From positions 1,896,246 to 1,960,245 of the forward strand of contig NZ_LN929907.1 in the NCBI RefSeq assembly GCF_001494595.1: 64,000 nt of DNA. Direction: 5' to 3'. The notes beneath the pieces were generated by a model. That model did not search any database, had not been told where the DNA came from, and saw only the letters and a list, made by a program, of their open reading frames with translations. Below are positions 53,912-62,469 of the stretch, in pieces. Every line of letters starts with the position of its first letter. Positions within the stretch are counted from its first letter, which is position 1. This DNA comes from Mycobacterium sp. M26 (GTDB taxonomy: Bacteria > Actinomycetota > Actinomycetes > Mycobacteriales > Mycobacteriaceae). The translations under genes were made by a program, and so were the position numbers.

Positions 53912-54421
53912 GTGCGGGTGTACATCCCGGCCACCTTGGCCATGCTCCAACGGTTGGTCGTCGACGGGTCCATGCAGCCGCTGTCCGGGACGGCTTTCGC
54001 CGTCACGCCGACGCTGCGGGAGTCCTACGCCGAGGGTGACGACGAGGAACTGGCCGAGGTCGCCCTCGGTGAGGCAGCCCTGGCCTCGCTGCGGCTGCTG
54101 GCCACCGAGTCCGACTCAGGTCCCGGACTGCCGCTGCGCCGAGCGGTCCTGGTGGCTGATGCCCCCGACGCCGCAGTGACGGCCCGCCCCGATCTCGACG
54201 ACGCTGTGGTGCGCCTCGACGGACGGGTCGGGCTCGACCAGGTGGTGGCCGCCTACGTCGACAACGCCGCCGCGGAATCTGCAGTCGAGGCGGCCATCGC
54301 TGTGATCGACGACGCGGATCTGGGTGACGAGGACGCCGAGTTGACCGTCGGGGATGCCCAGGACCACGACCTGGCCTGGTACGCCACTCAAGAGCTGCCG
54401 TTCCTGCTCGAGCTGCTGTGA
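53912..54421 (+). CDS. DUF6912 family protein
   Basis: This 169-residue protein (Rv3231c position) starts [16 protein letters not shown] and has alternating acidic helices and strands, with [33 protein letters not shown] and [18 protein letters not shown] at the end. Function is unknown; it is conserved between ppk2 and the DesA3 reductase gene. The GTG start at 53912 is 6 nt after TAATCT (53900-53905), again without a ribosome binding site. Confidence 0.8.
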   Translation: MRVYIPATLAMLQRLVVDGSMQPLSGTAFAVTPTLRESYAEGDDEELAEVALGEAALASLRLLATESDSGPGLPLRRAVLVADAPDAAVTARPDLDDAVVRLDGRVGLDQVVAAYVDNAAAESAVEAAIAVIDDADLGDEDAELTVGDAQDHDLAWYATQELPFLLELL

Positions 54422-54430
54422 GCTCCTGGA

Positions 54431-54457
54431 TACGGAACCGTAAGTTACGGTACCGTA
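54431..54457. promoter_or_regulatory. Tandem TACGGnnnCGTA operators before the reductase gene
   Basis: TACGGAACCGTA (54431-54442) and TACGGTACCGTA (54446-54457) are palindromic 12-mers spaced 15 bp apart. The same motif, again twice and again 15 bp apart, lies before desA3 (55643-55669). The pair ends 23 nt before the start codon, so bound protein would cover the promoter. Confidence 0.75.
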
Positions 54458-54480
54458 GGTTGGACACGGCAGGAGTCGAC

Positions 54481-55623
54481 ATGGCGAAGAACGACGTCAA
54501 GATCAGGGCACATGTGGCCGACACGGTGCGGCCGCAGGTCGCCGGGGCGGGCAGGCGACCGGCGCTCGACGCGGTCCGTGCGCTGGTCGGACGCATCACC
54601 ACCCCACTGCTTCCGGATGACTATCTGCAGCTGGCCAATCCGCTGTGGTCGGCCCGCGAGATGCGCGGCCGGGTGGTCGACGTCCGGCGGGAGACCGAGG
54701 ATTCGGCGACGTTGGTGATCAAGCCCGGCTGGGGCTTCACCTTCGACTACGAGCCGGGCCAGTACATCGGAATCGGCCTGCTGATCGACGGCCGGTGGCG
54801 CTGGCGGTCCTATTCGCTGACGTCGAGTCCGGTGACGGCCGGCCCGAGCCGGACCATCTCCATCACGGTCAAGGCGATGCCCGAGGGCTTCCTGTCCAGC
54901 CACCTGGTCGGCGGCGTCGCCCCCGGCACGATCGTGCGGTTGGCCGCCCCGCAGGGCAATTTCGTCATGCCCGATCCGGCCCCGGCTCAGGTGTTGTTCC
55001 TCACCGGCGGCTCCGGGATCACCCCGGTGATGTCCATGCTGCGTACCCTGGCGCGCCGCCATCAGGTCGGTGACATCGTCCACATCCATTCGGCGCCAAC
55101 ACAATCCGACGTGATGTTCGCCGCGGAGCTGGATCAGCTGGCGCGTGAGCACGACTCCTACCGGTTGACGGTGCGCACCACCCGCACTGAGGGCCGGCTG
55201 GATCTGCAGCGTCTCGGCGAAGTGGTGCCGGACTGGCGTGAGCGCCAGACCTGGGCGTGTGGCCCGGAAGGCATGCTCGACGACGCCCACGCCCTGTGGG
55301 CGGCCGCCGGGCTGGCTGATCGGCTGCATCTGGAGCGGTTCGCCGCCTCCCGGGCGGCCGGCCACGGCGAGGGCGGCACAGTGACCTTCGAGCGCAGCGG
55401 CAAAACCGCCACCGTCGACGCGGCGACGTCGCTGATGGAGGCCGGCGAGCAGGTCGGGGTCCGGATGCCGTTCGGCTGCCGGATGGGGATCTGTCAGTCG
55501 TGCGTGGTGAGCCTGGTCGACGGGCATGTCCGCGATCTGCGCACCGGCGTCGAACACGAGCCCGGAACCCGGATTCAGACGTGCGTGTCGTCACCGTCCG
55601 GCGACTGTGTGGTGGACGTTTAA
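54481..55623 (+). CDS. Ferredoxin-NAD(P)H oxidoreductase for DesA3 (Rv3230c type)
   Basis: This 380-residue protein carries electrons to the DesA3 desaturase. It has an FAD domain (about 55-155; [21 protein letters not shown]), an NAD(P)H domain (about 160-280; [27 protein letters not shown]) and a C-terminal plant-type 2Fe-2S domain with Cys333, Cys338, Cys341 and Cys368. Length equals Rv3230c. ATG 54481 has CAGGAG 5 nt upstream. A tandem operator shared with desA3 lies directly before it, so both genes should respond to the same regulator. Confidence 0.95.
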   Translation: MAKNDVKIRAHVADTVRPQVAGAGRRPALDAVRALVGRITTPLLPDDYLQLANPLWSAREMRGRVVDVRRETEDSATLVIKPGWGFTFDYEPGQYIGIGLLIDGRWRWRSYSLTSSPVTAGPSRTISITVKAMPEGFLSSHLVGGVAPGTIVRLAAPQGNFVMPDPAPAQVLFLTGGSGITPVMSMLRTLARRHQVGDIVHIHSAPTQSDVMFAAELDQLAREHDSYRLTVRTTRTEGRLDLQRLGEVVPDWRERQTWACGPEGMLDDAHALWAAAGLADRLHLERFAASRAAGHGEGGTVTFERSGKTATVDAATSLMEAGEQVGVRMPFGCRMGICQSCVVSLVDGHVRDLRTGVEHEPGTRIQTCVSSPSGDCVVDV

Positions 55624-55642
55624 GGTTTACTGACTAGTAACC

Positions 55643-55669
55643 TACGGGTACGTAGGTTACGGTAGCGTA
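55643..55669. promoter_or_regulatory. Tandem TACGGnnnCGTA operators before desA3
   Basis: TACGGGTACGTA (55643-55654) and TACGGTAGCGTA (55658-55669) repeat the motif found before the reductase gene with the same 15-bp step. The first copy is embedded in a perfect longer repeat, AACCTACG and CGTAGGTT around 4 nt (55639-55658). Confidence 0.75.
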
Positions 55670-55694
55670 GGCAGCTGAAGGGAGGCATGAACTT

Positions 55695-56942
55695 ATGGCA
55701 ATCACCGACGTCGACGTATTCGCGCATCTGACCGACGCCGATATCGAGAGCCTGGCCGTCGAACTCGACACCATCCGGCAGGACATCGAAGATTCCCTGG
55801 GTGAGCGCGACGCGCGCTACATCCGTCGCACGATCGCCGCCCAGCGTGGCCTGGAGATCGCCGGCCGGCTCATGCTCGCCGCGAGCTCGAAGCGCTCCGC
55901 GTGGTGGGCCGGGGCGACGACCCTGGGCGTGGCCAAGATCATCGAGAACATGGAGATCGGCCACAACGTCATGCACGGCCAGTGGGACTGGATGAACGAT
56001 CCCGAGATTCACTCCTCGACGTGGGAGTGGGACATGAGCGGGGCGTCCAAGCACTGGCGGTTCACCCACAACTTCATGCACCACAAGTACACCAACATCC
56101 TGGGCATGGACGACGACATCGGCTATGGCGTCATCCGGGTCACCCGCGACCAGAAGTGGAAGCGGCACAACGTCTTCAACCTGTTCTTCAACACCCTGCT
56201 GTGCGTCGCCTTCGAGTGGGGCGTGGGCCTGCAGCACCTAGAACTCGGCAAGATCTTCAAGGGTCGCGATGACCGCAAGGCCACGCTGATCCGGGTTCGC
56301 GAGTTCGGCGTCAAGGCCGGTGCGCAGGTGTTCAAGGACTACGTGGCCTTCCCGGCGATCACCTCGCTGTCTCCGCGGGCCACCTTCCGCTCGACGGCCA
56401 CCGCCAACGCGCTGGCCAACGTCATCCGCAACGTGTGGGCCAATGCCATCATCTTCTGCGGCCATTTCCCCGATGGCGCAGAGAAATTCACCAAGACCGA
56501 CATGGTGGGCGAGAGCAAGGGGCAGTGGTACCTGCGCCAGATGCTCGGCAGCGCCAATATCGACGGCGGTCCGGTGATGGACTTCATGAGCGGCAACCTG
56601 TCCTACCAGATCGAGCACCACCTCTATCCCGACCTGCCGAGCAATCGGCTCGCCGAGATCTCGGTGCGGGTGCGCCAGCTCTGCGAGAAGTACGACCTGC
56701 CCTACACCAGCGGGCCGTTCCTCGTGCAGTACGGCAAGTCGTGGCGGACGATCGCGAAACTGTCACTGCCGGACCGGTTCCTGCGCGACACCGCCGACGA
56801 CGCACCGGAGACCCGCAGCGAGCGGATGTTCGCCGAACTCGAGCCCGGGTATGCCGGCGTCGATCCGCAGACCGGCCGCAAGCGTGGTCTGAAGACCGCG
56901 ATCGGCGCGGTCCGGGAGTGGCGCCGGTCCAGGTCCGCTTAG
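55695..56942 (+). CDS. desA3: Membrane stearoyl-CoA delta-9 desaturase
   Basis: This 415-residue diiron membrane enzyme introduces the delta-9 double bond to make oleate. Histidine boxes are GHNVMH (89-94), HNFMHH (125-130) and QIEHH (305-309). Hydrophobic segments lie around residues 70-85, 165-185 and 235-255. It works with the oxidoreductase encoded upstream. M. tuberculosis DesA3 carries a C-terminal degradation tag; here the end is arginine/serine-rich (RRSRSA) and differs. GGAGG (55681-55685) is 9 nt before ATG 55695. Confidence 0.95.
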   Translation: MAITDVDVFAHLTDADIESLAVELDTIRQDIEDSLGERDARYIRRTIAAQRGLEIAGRLMLAASSKRSAWWAGATTLGVAKIIENMEIGHNVMHGQWDWMNDPEIHSSTWEWDMSGASKHWRFTHNFMHHKYTNILGMDDDIGYGVIRVTRDQKWKRHNVFNLFFNTLLCVAFEWGVGLQHLELGKIFKGRDDRKATLIRVREFGVKAGAQVFKDYVAFPAITSLSPRATFRSTATANALANVIRNVWANAIIFCGHFPDGAEKFTKTDMVGESKGQWYLRQMLGSANIDGGPVMDFMSGNLSYQIEHHLYPDLPSNRLAEISVRVRQLCEKYDLPYTSGPFLVQYGKSWRTIAKLSLPDRFLRDTADDAPETRSERMFAELEPGYAGVDPQTGRKRGLKTAIGAVREWRRSRSA

Positions 56943-57119
56943 GGACAGTCGCTTTCGCCCACCTCACGCTCGCCGCGCCAAGATGACGGTTCGCCATTAC
57001 GCTGATGAACAATTGGTGACTGACCGGCGAACACAGTCTCTCGCTGTCTGGCATCGGGAGGCGACGTTATCGGAACATATGTCGGCTACGTCCGGCGTGA
57101 CGACAGGCTGCACGGGTTC

Positions 57120-58076
57120 TTGAGCGGAATCGTCCGCGATCACCTTGGCGTGCATACGTCCTCGCCGGCGTTCCGGGCGTTCCGGTTGCGCGGCAGCAAC
57201 GAGGTGTACGGCTACGAGGAGAAGCACAGCCGGGCCCGGGTGATCTGCAAGTTCTACGGCCCCCGGTACGGCTGGGACCGGGACCGGGCCGCGGGCATGG
57301 CCTACCGTGAGTTCGACAGCCTGCAGCGGCTGCGGGGTTACGACCTCGTCGGCTCGCCGCACCATGTGATCCGTCCCCTCGGCGTGGCCCCGGACATCAA
57401 CGGCGTGATCGCCCTGGAGTTTTACTCCGGTGAGCAGTTCAGCCAGGCCATCGAACGCTCGATCCGCGACAACGATCATGCCCACCTGTACTGGCGGCTG
57501 AAGGCGCTCGCGTATTTCCTTGCCACACTGCACAATCGGACCGCGAACGGAAAGTCGGTGGATTTCGACGTCGACTGCCACTACTTCGGGCAGATCGTCG
57601 ACCGGCTGGCCCGCCACCATCGGATCGGGCAGTGGGACGTCGACGAACTACTGTGGCTGCAGGGCCTGTGGCGGGACCGTCCCGCCATGTGGCAGGACCG
57701 CCAGGTGTGGTTGCACGGTGACGCCACTCCGGCGAACTTCCTGTTCGGCCACGGGTTGGACGTCGCGGCAATCGATTTGGAGCGGATGAAGCGCGGAGAC
57801 CGGATGTTCGACGTCGGCCGGGTGGCCGGCGAACTGCAGCATGCGTTCATGCTCGCCACCGGCTCGCGCAAGCGGGCCGAACCGTTCATCGGGCACTTCC
57901 TGTGGGAGTACAGCTGCCACTTCCCGGACCGCGGCGCCGCGTTCGCCTCGATCACCGCCCGGCTGCCGTACTACATGGCGCTGAACCTGCTGCGCATCGC
58001 GCGCAACGACTACATCGCCCCGGACTACGGCGCGCGGCTGGTGCGCAAGGCCAAGCTGCTGCTGCAGGCGCCGTAG
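57120..58076 (+). CDS. Aminoglycoside-phosphotransferase-like kinase of unknown substrate
   Basis: This protein of about 318 residues has the APH/choline-kinase fold: RLRGSNEVYGYEEKHSRARVICKFYG in the N-lobe with the ATP-binding lysine, and the catalytic loop VWLHGDATPANFLF (Asp201, Asn206), followed by AAIDLERMKRGD with the metal-binding aspartate. TTG 57120 is the only canonical-type start in this open frame, but protein-like sequence (TYVGYVRRDDRLHGF) continues upstream to about 57066 behind a GGAGG, so the true N-terminus is uncertain. The HAD gene follows after 4 nt. Confidence 0.78.
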   Translation: MSGIVRDHLGVHTSSPAFRAFRLRGSNEVYGYEEKHSRARVICKFYGPRYGWDRDRAAGMAYREFDSLQRLRGYDLVGSPHHVIRPLGVAPDINGVIALEFYSGEQFSQAIERSIRDNDHAHLYWRLKALAYFLATLHNRTANGKSVDFDVDCHYFGQIVDRLARHHRIGQWDVDELLWLQGLWRDRPAMWQDRQVWLHGDATPANFLFGHGLDVAAIDLERMKRGDRMFDVGRVAGELQHAFMLATGSRKRAEPFIGHFLWEYSCHFPDRGAAFASITARLPYYMALNLLRIARNDYIAPDYGARLVRKAKLLLQAP

Positions 58077-58080
58077 CGGT

Positions 58081-58812
58081 ATGGACCTCGCCGCCATCGC
58101 ATTCGACGTCAACGGCACGTTGATCGAGATCCGCACCGACGACCACCTGCAGGATGCCTTCCGGGCGGTCGGCCACTACCTGACCTACCAGGGCATCGAT
58201 CTGCGCCGCCACCACCTCAGTGAGCTGTACTTCGACCGGCTCAAGGCTCAGCAGCGCGCCAGCCCGGAGGTGCATCCGGAATTCGACGGGCCCGGGATCT
58301 GGCGCTCGATCGTCGAGGACTTCGCCAGCGACTACACCCGTGCGCTACCACCCCAACGGCTCGCCGAACTACCGCTGACCCTGGCCGAGATCTATCGCGG
58401 CGTCACCCGGCGCAAGCTCAAGCTGTACCCGCACGTGCGCTCCACGCTGCGCATCCTGCGCCAGCACTTTCCGCTGGCCATCGTCAGCGACGGCCAGAGC
58501 ACCTACGCCCGCGGAGAACTGCACAAGGTGGGCCTCACCGAGTTCTTCGACCCGATCGTGGTCTCCGGTGACCACGGGTTCCGCAAGCCCGACCGCCGGC
58601 TGTTCCAGTTCGCGCTCGACGGCATGGGGGTACCCGCCGAGCAGACCCTCTACGTGGGCAATGACATGCACCGCGACATCTTCGGCGCCCAGGAGGCCGG
58701 GATGCGCACCGTCATGTACGACTCCGATCAGGGCACCAAGGAGCACAACGGCTGCCAGCCCGACCATCGGATCACCGACTTCCGGGACCTGCTGGGCATC
58801 ATCGGACTTTAG
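58081..58812 (+). CDS. HAD-superfamily hydrolase-like protein
   Basis: This 243-residue protein has motif I D-V-N-G-T (Asp9, Asn11), motif II in LAIVSDGQS, motif III lysine in HGFRKPD and motif IV in YVGNDMHRDIFGA, with a helical cap between about residues 20 and 115. The second aspartate of the usual DxDGT, the acid/base of phosphatases, is Asn11, so it may be a dehalogenase-like or altered enzyme. It is 4 nt downstream of the kinase gene and probably in one transcript with it. Confidence 0.82.
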   Translation: MDLAAIAFDVNGTLIEIRTDDHLQDAFRAVGHYLTYQGIDLRRHHLSELYFDRLKAQQRASPEVHPEFDGPGIWRSIVEDFASDYTRALPPQRLAELPLTLAEIYRGVTRRKLKLYPHVRSTLRILRQHFPLAIVSDGQSTYARGELHKVGLTEFFDPIVVSGDHGFRKPDRRLFQFALDGMGVPAEQTLYVGNDMHRDIFGAQEAGMRTVMYDSDQGTKEHNGCQPDHRITDFRDLLGIIGL

Positions 58813-58820
58813 GTCATTTG

Positions 58821-58859
58821 TTTCAGGTAGTTGAATACCGGAAATCTACGTCGTATGAT
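58821..58859 (+). promoter_or_regulatory. Promoter and operator of the cupin-P450 operon
   Basis: The -35 box TTGAAT (58831-58836) and the -10 box TATGAT (58854-58859) are exactly 17 nt apart, a strong SigA-type promoter. An inverted repeat, TTTCAGGTA (58821-58829) and TACCGGAAA (58836-58844) with one mismatch and a 6-nt centre, covers the -35 box, so repression is likely. No regulator gene is adjacent. Confidence 0.7.
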
Positions 58860-58899
58860 GTGGGCCACATCCGCAGTTCCCGCGAGAGAGGCGACATCA

Positions 58900-59355
58900 A
58901 TGACGACGTTCGACATCCCCACCGCCGTTCACATCGGAGCCGACGAACTGCCGTTCGTCGAGCTGCCGGACGGCTCGCAGCTCAAGGTGATCCAGGTCAA
59001 GGAGGCCGAGGGTCTGTGGATCGTCGAGAACGTCTTCCGCGCGGGCTACGAGGTGCACCGGCACAAGCACACCGGGCCGGTGTACGCCTACACCACCTCC
59101 GGTGCGTGGAAGTACAAGGAATACGACTACGTCAACCGCGCCGGGTCATTCCTCTATGAGCCCGCCGGTTCGGTGCACAGCCTGCAGGTCCTCGAGGATG
59201 ACACCCACGTCTGGTTCCAGATCTACGGCGCCAACCTCAACATCGACATCGACGGTCAGGTCGAAAGTGTCGTCGACGGCTCCACCGCGCTGAGCACCTA
59301 CCTCGCCCTGTGCCAGGCGGCCAACCTGCCGGTCCCCAACGTCCTCATCGGCTAG
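58900..59355 (+). CDS. Cupin protein, 2,4'-dihydroxyacetophenone dioxygenase family
   Basis: This 151-residue protein is a single cupin: FRAGYEVHRHKHTGPVYAYTTSG holds the first metal-binding motif (His residues at about 53, 55 and 57), and SFLYEPAGSVHSLQV the second (Glu and His). It resembles ChrR-like/DAD dioxygenases that cleave C-C bonds of hydroxyacetophenones using Fe(II). GAGAGG lies 8 nt before ATG 58900. The P450 gene starts 4 nt downstream of its stop, so the two enzymes are co-translated. Confidence 0.8.
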   Translation: MTTFDIPTAVHIGADELPFVELPDGSQLKVIQVKEAEGLWIVENVFRAGYEVHRHKHTGPVYAYTTSGAWKYKEYDYVNRAGSFLYEPAGSVHSLQVLEDDTHVWFQIYGANLNIDIDGQVESVVDGSTALSTYLALCQAANLPVPNVLIG

Positions 59356-59359
59356 CGCC

Positions 59360-60574
59360 ATGACCGATATCGCCACTGCACCAGTCGATCTCGCCGATCC
59401 CGACACGTTCGTCGGCGGCGTCCCGCATGAGGCGCTCGCCGAGCTGCGCCGCACCGACCCGGTGCACTGGCAGCCGATGGACGGCGAACCTGGGTTCTGG
59501 GCGGTGCTGCGCCACGCCGACGTGGTCCACGTCGCCCGCAACCCGGAGATCTTCTCCTCCTCAGCCGCCGGCATCGTGGTCGAGGACTGCCCGGAAGACA
59601 CCCTGGGCCGGGTCCGCAACATGCTGATCGGGATGGACCCGCCGCGCCATCACATCCACCGCGCACCGCTCTCGCCGCACTTCCGGCCCAGAATCGTGGC
59701 AGCCATGGAAGGCCGGGTCCGTGAGATCTGCCGCGATATCGTGGCCGACGCCCGCGAGCGACGGGACGTCGAGTTCGTCCATGACGTCGCCTCCCGGCTG
59801 CCCACCCAGGTGATCGGGGAGTTGTTCGGCCTGCCCCGCCAGGACTGGGCCTACCTGCAGAAGCTGGCCGAGATCACCACCTCCAGCCAGGATCCCGACC
59901 TGTACAGCCCGGAGGTCGCCGAAGGCCAGGCGGGCGCCGAAATGGCCGTCTACGCCATGGAATTCGCTCGGGTACGCCGGCAGTCCGAGCCGACCGAGGA
60001 CCTCACCGACGAGATCCTGCGGGCCGACTTCGGCGGCCGGCCGATGAGCGATATCGAGTTCGGCGGCTTCTTCGTCCAACTGGTCACTGCGGGCAACGAC
60101 ACCACCAAGGGCATGCTGTCCTCGGGACTGCTGACCCTGCTGCGCCACCCCGACCAGCTGGCCGCGCTGCGCGCCGACCCCGATCTGCTGGCCGGGGCCG
60201 TCGAGGAGATCATCCGCTACGACAACCCGCTGCACTACTTCCGGCGGACTGCCGTCGTGGACACCGAGCTGTCCGGGGTGCCGATCACCGCCGGCGACAA
60301 AGTGGCGATGTACTACACCTCGGCCAACCGTGACGAGCTGGTCTTCGACCGCCCGCAGGAGTTCGACATCATGCGGCGGCCGAATCCGCACCTGTCCTTC
60401 GGGATGGGCGGGCACTTCTGCCTGGGGGCGCATCTGGCCCGGTTGGAGGGCCGGGTGTTCTTCGGCGAGCTGCTGGCGGCGTTCCCGCGGATCGAGCTGG
60501 CCGGCGAGCCGGTGCGGGTGCGCTCCAATCTGAACAACGCCCTGAAGAAACTGCCGGTGCAGTTGGACGGCTAG
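59360..60574 (+). CDS. Cytochrome P450
   Basis: This 404-residue soluble P450 has the I-helix oxygen-activation motif AGNDTT, the K-helix E-x-x-R (EEIIRYDNP), and the haem-binding loop FGMGGHFCLGAHLA with Cys354. It has no membrane anchor and needs an external ferredoxin and reductase; none is encoded next to it. It follows the cupin gene by 4 nt. The substrate is unknown; coupling with a dioxygenase-type cupin suggests an aromatic or acetophenone-like compound. CYP family could not be assigned by eye. Confidence 0.92.
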   Translation: MTDIATAPVDLADPDTFVGGVPHEALAELRRTDPVHWQPMDGEPGFWAVLRHADVVHVARNPEIFSSSAAGIVVEDCPEDTLGRVRNMLIGMDPPRHHIHRAPLSPHFRPRIVAAMEGRVREICRDIVADARERRDVEFVHDVASRLPTQVIGELFGLPRQDWAYLQKLAEITTSSQDPDLYSPEVAEGQAGAEMAVYAMEFARVRRQSEPTEDLTDEILRADFGGRPMSDIEFGGFFVQLVTAGNDTTKGMLSSGLLTLLRHPDQLAALRADPDLLAGAVEEIIRYDNPLHYFRRTAVVDTELSGVPITAGDKVAMYYTSANRDELVFDRPQEFDIMRRPNPHLSFGMGGHFCLGAHLARLEGRVFFGELLAAFPRIELAGEPVRVRSNLNNALKKLPVQLDG

Positions 60575-60578
60575 CGAC

Positions 60579-61436
60579 TTACTTCGGGACCCAGTCGAAG
60601 GTGTCCGGATTGGGGCCGCGACGGCCGGCCTCACCCTTGTCCAGGGCGGTCAGCTCCTCGATCTGGTCCTCGCTGAGCTCGAAGTCGAAGACGTCGAAGT
60701 TCTCCCGGATGCGCTCGACGCTGACCGACTTGGGGAACACGATGTCGCCGCGCTCGATGTGCCAGCGCAGCACCACCTGAGCCGGGCTCTTGCCGATCTT
60801 CTCCGCGATCTGGCCGACCACCGGGTCGCCGAGGACAGCGCCCTGGGCGATCGGCGACCAGGCCTCGGTGAGGATGGTGTGCTCGATGCCGTAGGCGCGC
60901 ACCGCATCGTTGGTGAAGTACGGGTGCACCTCGATCTGGTTGACCGCGGGAACGGTCTCGGTGTCGCGGGCCAGCTGCTCGAGGTGGGGGATCTGGAAGT
61001 TGGACACCCCGATGCTGCGGGCCCGGCCGTCGGCCTTGAACTCCTCCAACGTCTTCCACGTCGAGACGAAGTCGCCGTCATACAGGGTCGGCAGCGGCCA
61101 GTGGATGAGGAACAGGTCGACGTAGTCGAAACCGAGCGCGTCGATGGTGGCGTCGAACGCCCGTCGCGCGTCATCAGGCTTGTGGAAGCTGTTGTTGAGC
61201 TTGCTGGTGATGTACACCTCGGAGCGGTCGATCCCGGAGTCGCGGATGCCCTGCCCGACGCCCTTCTCGTTCTGGTACATCTCGGCGGTGTCGATGTGGC
61301 GGTAGCCGATCTCCAGCGCGGTACGGACGGCCTCGGCCGTCTCATCGGGCGGAATCTGGAACACCCCGAACCCGAACTGGGGGATGGTGGTGCCGTCGTT
61401 GAGGGTGAGCTGGGGAACCTGGGAGCTTACGGTCAT
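60579..61436 (-). CDS. Aldo/keto reductase (AKR5-like)
   Basis: This 285-residue NADPH-dependent enzyme has the full catalytic tetrad: Asp49 and Tyr54 (HIDTAEMYQ), Lys79 (ITSKL) and His112 (FLIHWPLP), and the C-terminal phosphate-binding IVFPKSVSVERIRENFDVFDFELS region. Relatives reduce methylglyoxal, prostaglandin-like or diketo compounds. I chose ATG 61436, which gives the usual MTVSSQVPQ start; a longer frame begins at 61469. It is convergent with the P450 (4 nt apart). Confidence 0.92.
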   Translation of the reverse strand: MTVSSQVPQLTLNDGTTIPQFGFGVFQIPPDETAEAVRTALEIGYRHIDTAEMYQNEKGVGQGIRDSGIDRSEVYITSKLNNSFHKPDDARRAFDATIDALGFDYVDLFLIHWPLPTLYDGDFVSTWKTLEEFKADGRARSIGVSNFQIPHLEQLARDTETVPAVNQIEVHPYFTNDAVRAYGIEHTILTEAWSPIAQGAVLGDPVVGQIAEKIGKSPAQVVLRWHIERGDIVFPKSVSVERIRENFDVFDFELSEDQIEELTALDKGEAGRRGPNPDTFDWVPK

Positions 61437-61479
61437 GACTGCGGTGTGCCTCTCTGTCGCCGATATCAAACAACGCTAG

Positions 61480-62469
61480 TCAGTACGCGGCCGCTTCGCT
61501 CAGGGCAGCCAGCAGCCGGCGGGCCGCCGCCACCCGCCGGGCCTGCGGCCCGGTCAGGGCGTCCAGCGCGCATTCCGGGTCTGCGGGCGGCCCCAGATGC
61601 CCGCAGCCACGGGGGCAGTCGTCGATCGCATCAGCCAGATCGGAAAACGCGGCCAGCACGTCATCGGGTTCGACATGGGCCAGCCCGAACGAGCGGATGC
61701 CCGGGGTGTCGACCACCCAGCCGCCGCCGGGCAGGGGCAATGCCACCGACTGAGTGGAGGTGTGCTTGCCCTTGCCGACGCCGGACACCTCGCCGGTGGC
61801 CCGATCCGCTTGCGGGACAAGCCGGTTCACCAACGTCGACTTGCCGACACCGGAATGGCCCAGCAGAACCGTGACCTCACCGGCCAGCAGGGGCAGTACC
61901 TCGTCGAGCGGGTCGTCACGGCCGGCGGTGATCACGGTGAGGTCCAGGTCGGCGAACTGGCTCGCGAACGGTTCGGCGGGTGCGAGGTCACTCTTGGTCA
62001 GGCACAGGATCGGCCGCAGACCGCCGACGTAGGCGGCGATCAGCGTGCGGTCCACCAGACCGGTGCGCGGCGGCGGGTCCGACAGGGCCACCACGATCAG
62101 CAACTGGTCGGCGTTGGCCACCACCACGCGTTCGGTCGGATCGGTGTCATCGGCGGTGCGCCGCAACACCGTTCGGCGCTCGGCGCGCCGCACGATGCGG
62201 GCCAGCGTGTCCGGCCGGCCGGACAGGTCACCGACGACGTCGACCTGGTCGCCGACGACGATCGGGGTGCGGCCGAGTTCGCGGGCGCGCATCGCGGTGA
62301 CCGGGCGATCCGGATCACCGCCGAGCACACAGCCCCAGCGGCCGCGGTCGACGGTGACGACCATGGCCGATTCCGCGTCGGCGTGCTCGGGGCGGGTCTT
62401 GGTGCGGGGACGCGAGCCACGGCCCGACCTGATCTTGACGTCGGACTCGTCGTACTCGTGTCGTCTCAA
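61480..62469 (-). CDS. rsgA: Ribosome small-subunit-dependent GTPase A
   Basis: This 329-residue protein (Rv3228 position) is a circularly permuted GTPase that aids 30S maturation. It has an N-terminal OB fold, the G4 motif TKSD before the G1 motif [10 protein letters not shown]3 DTPGIRSF, and a C-terminal zinc site CPRGCGHLG with a further cysteine (PECA). I chose the TTG start at 62469, which overlaps the aroA stop as TTGA and gives [10 protein letters not shown], the expected length; the upstream frame in aroA adds only unconserved residues. Confidence 0.92.
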   Translation of the reverse strand: MRRHEYDESDVKIRSGRGSRPRTKTRPEHADAESAMVVTVDRGRWGCVLGGDPDRPVTAMRARELGRTPIVVGDQVDVVGDLSGRPDTLARIVRRAERRTVLRRTADDTDPTERVVVANADQLLIVVALSDPPPRTGLVDRTLIAAYVGGLRPILCLTKSDLAPAEPFASQFADLDLTVITAGRDDPLDEVLPLLAGEVTVLLGHSGVGKSTLVNRLVPQADRATGEVSGVGKGKHTSTQSVALPLPGGGWVVDTPGIRSFGLAHVEPDDVLAAFSDLADAIDDCPRGCGHLGPPADPECALDALTGPQARRVAAARRLLAALSEAAAY

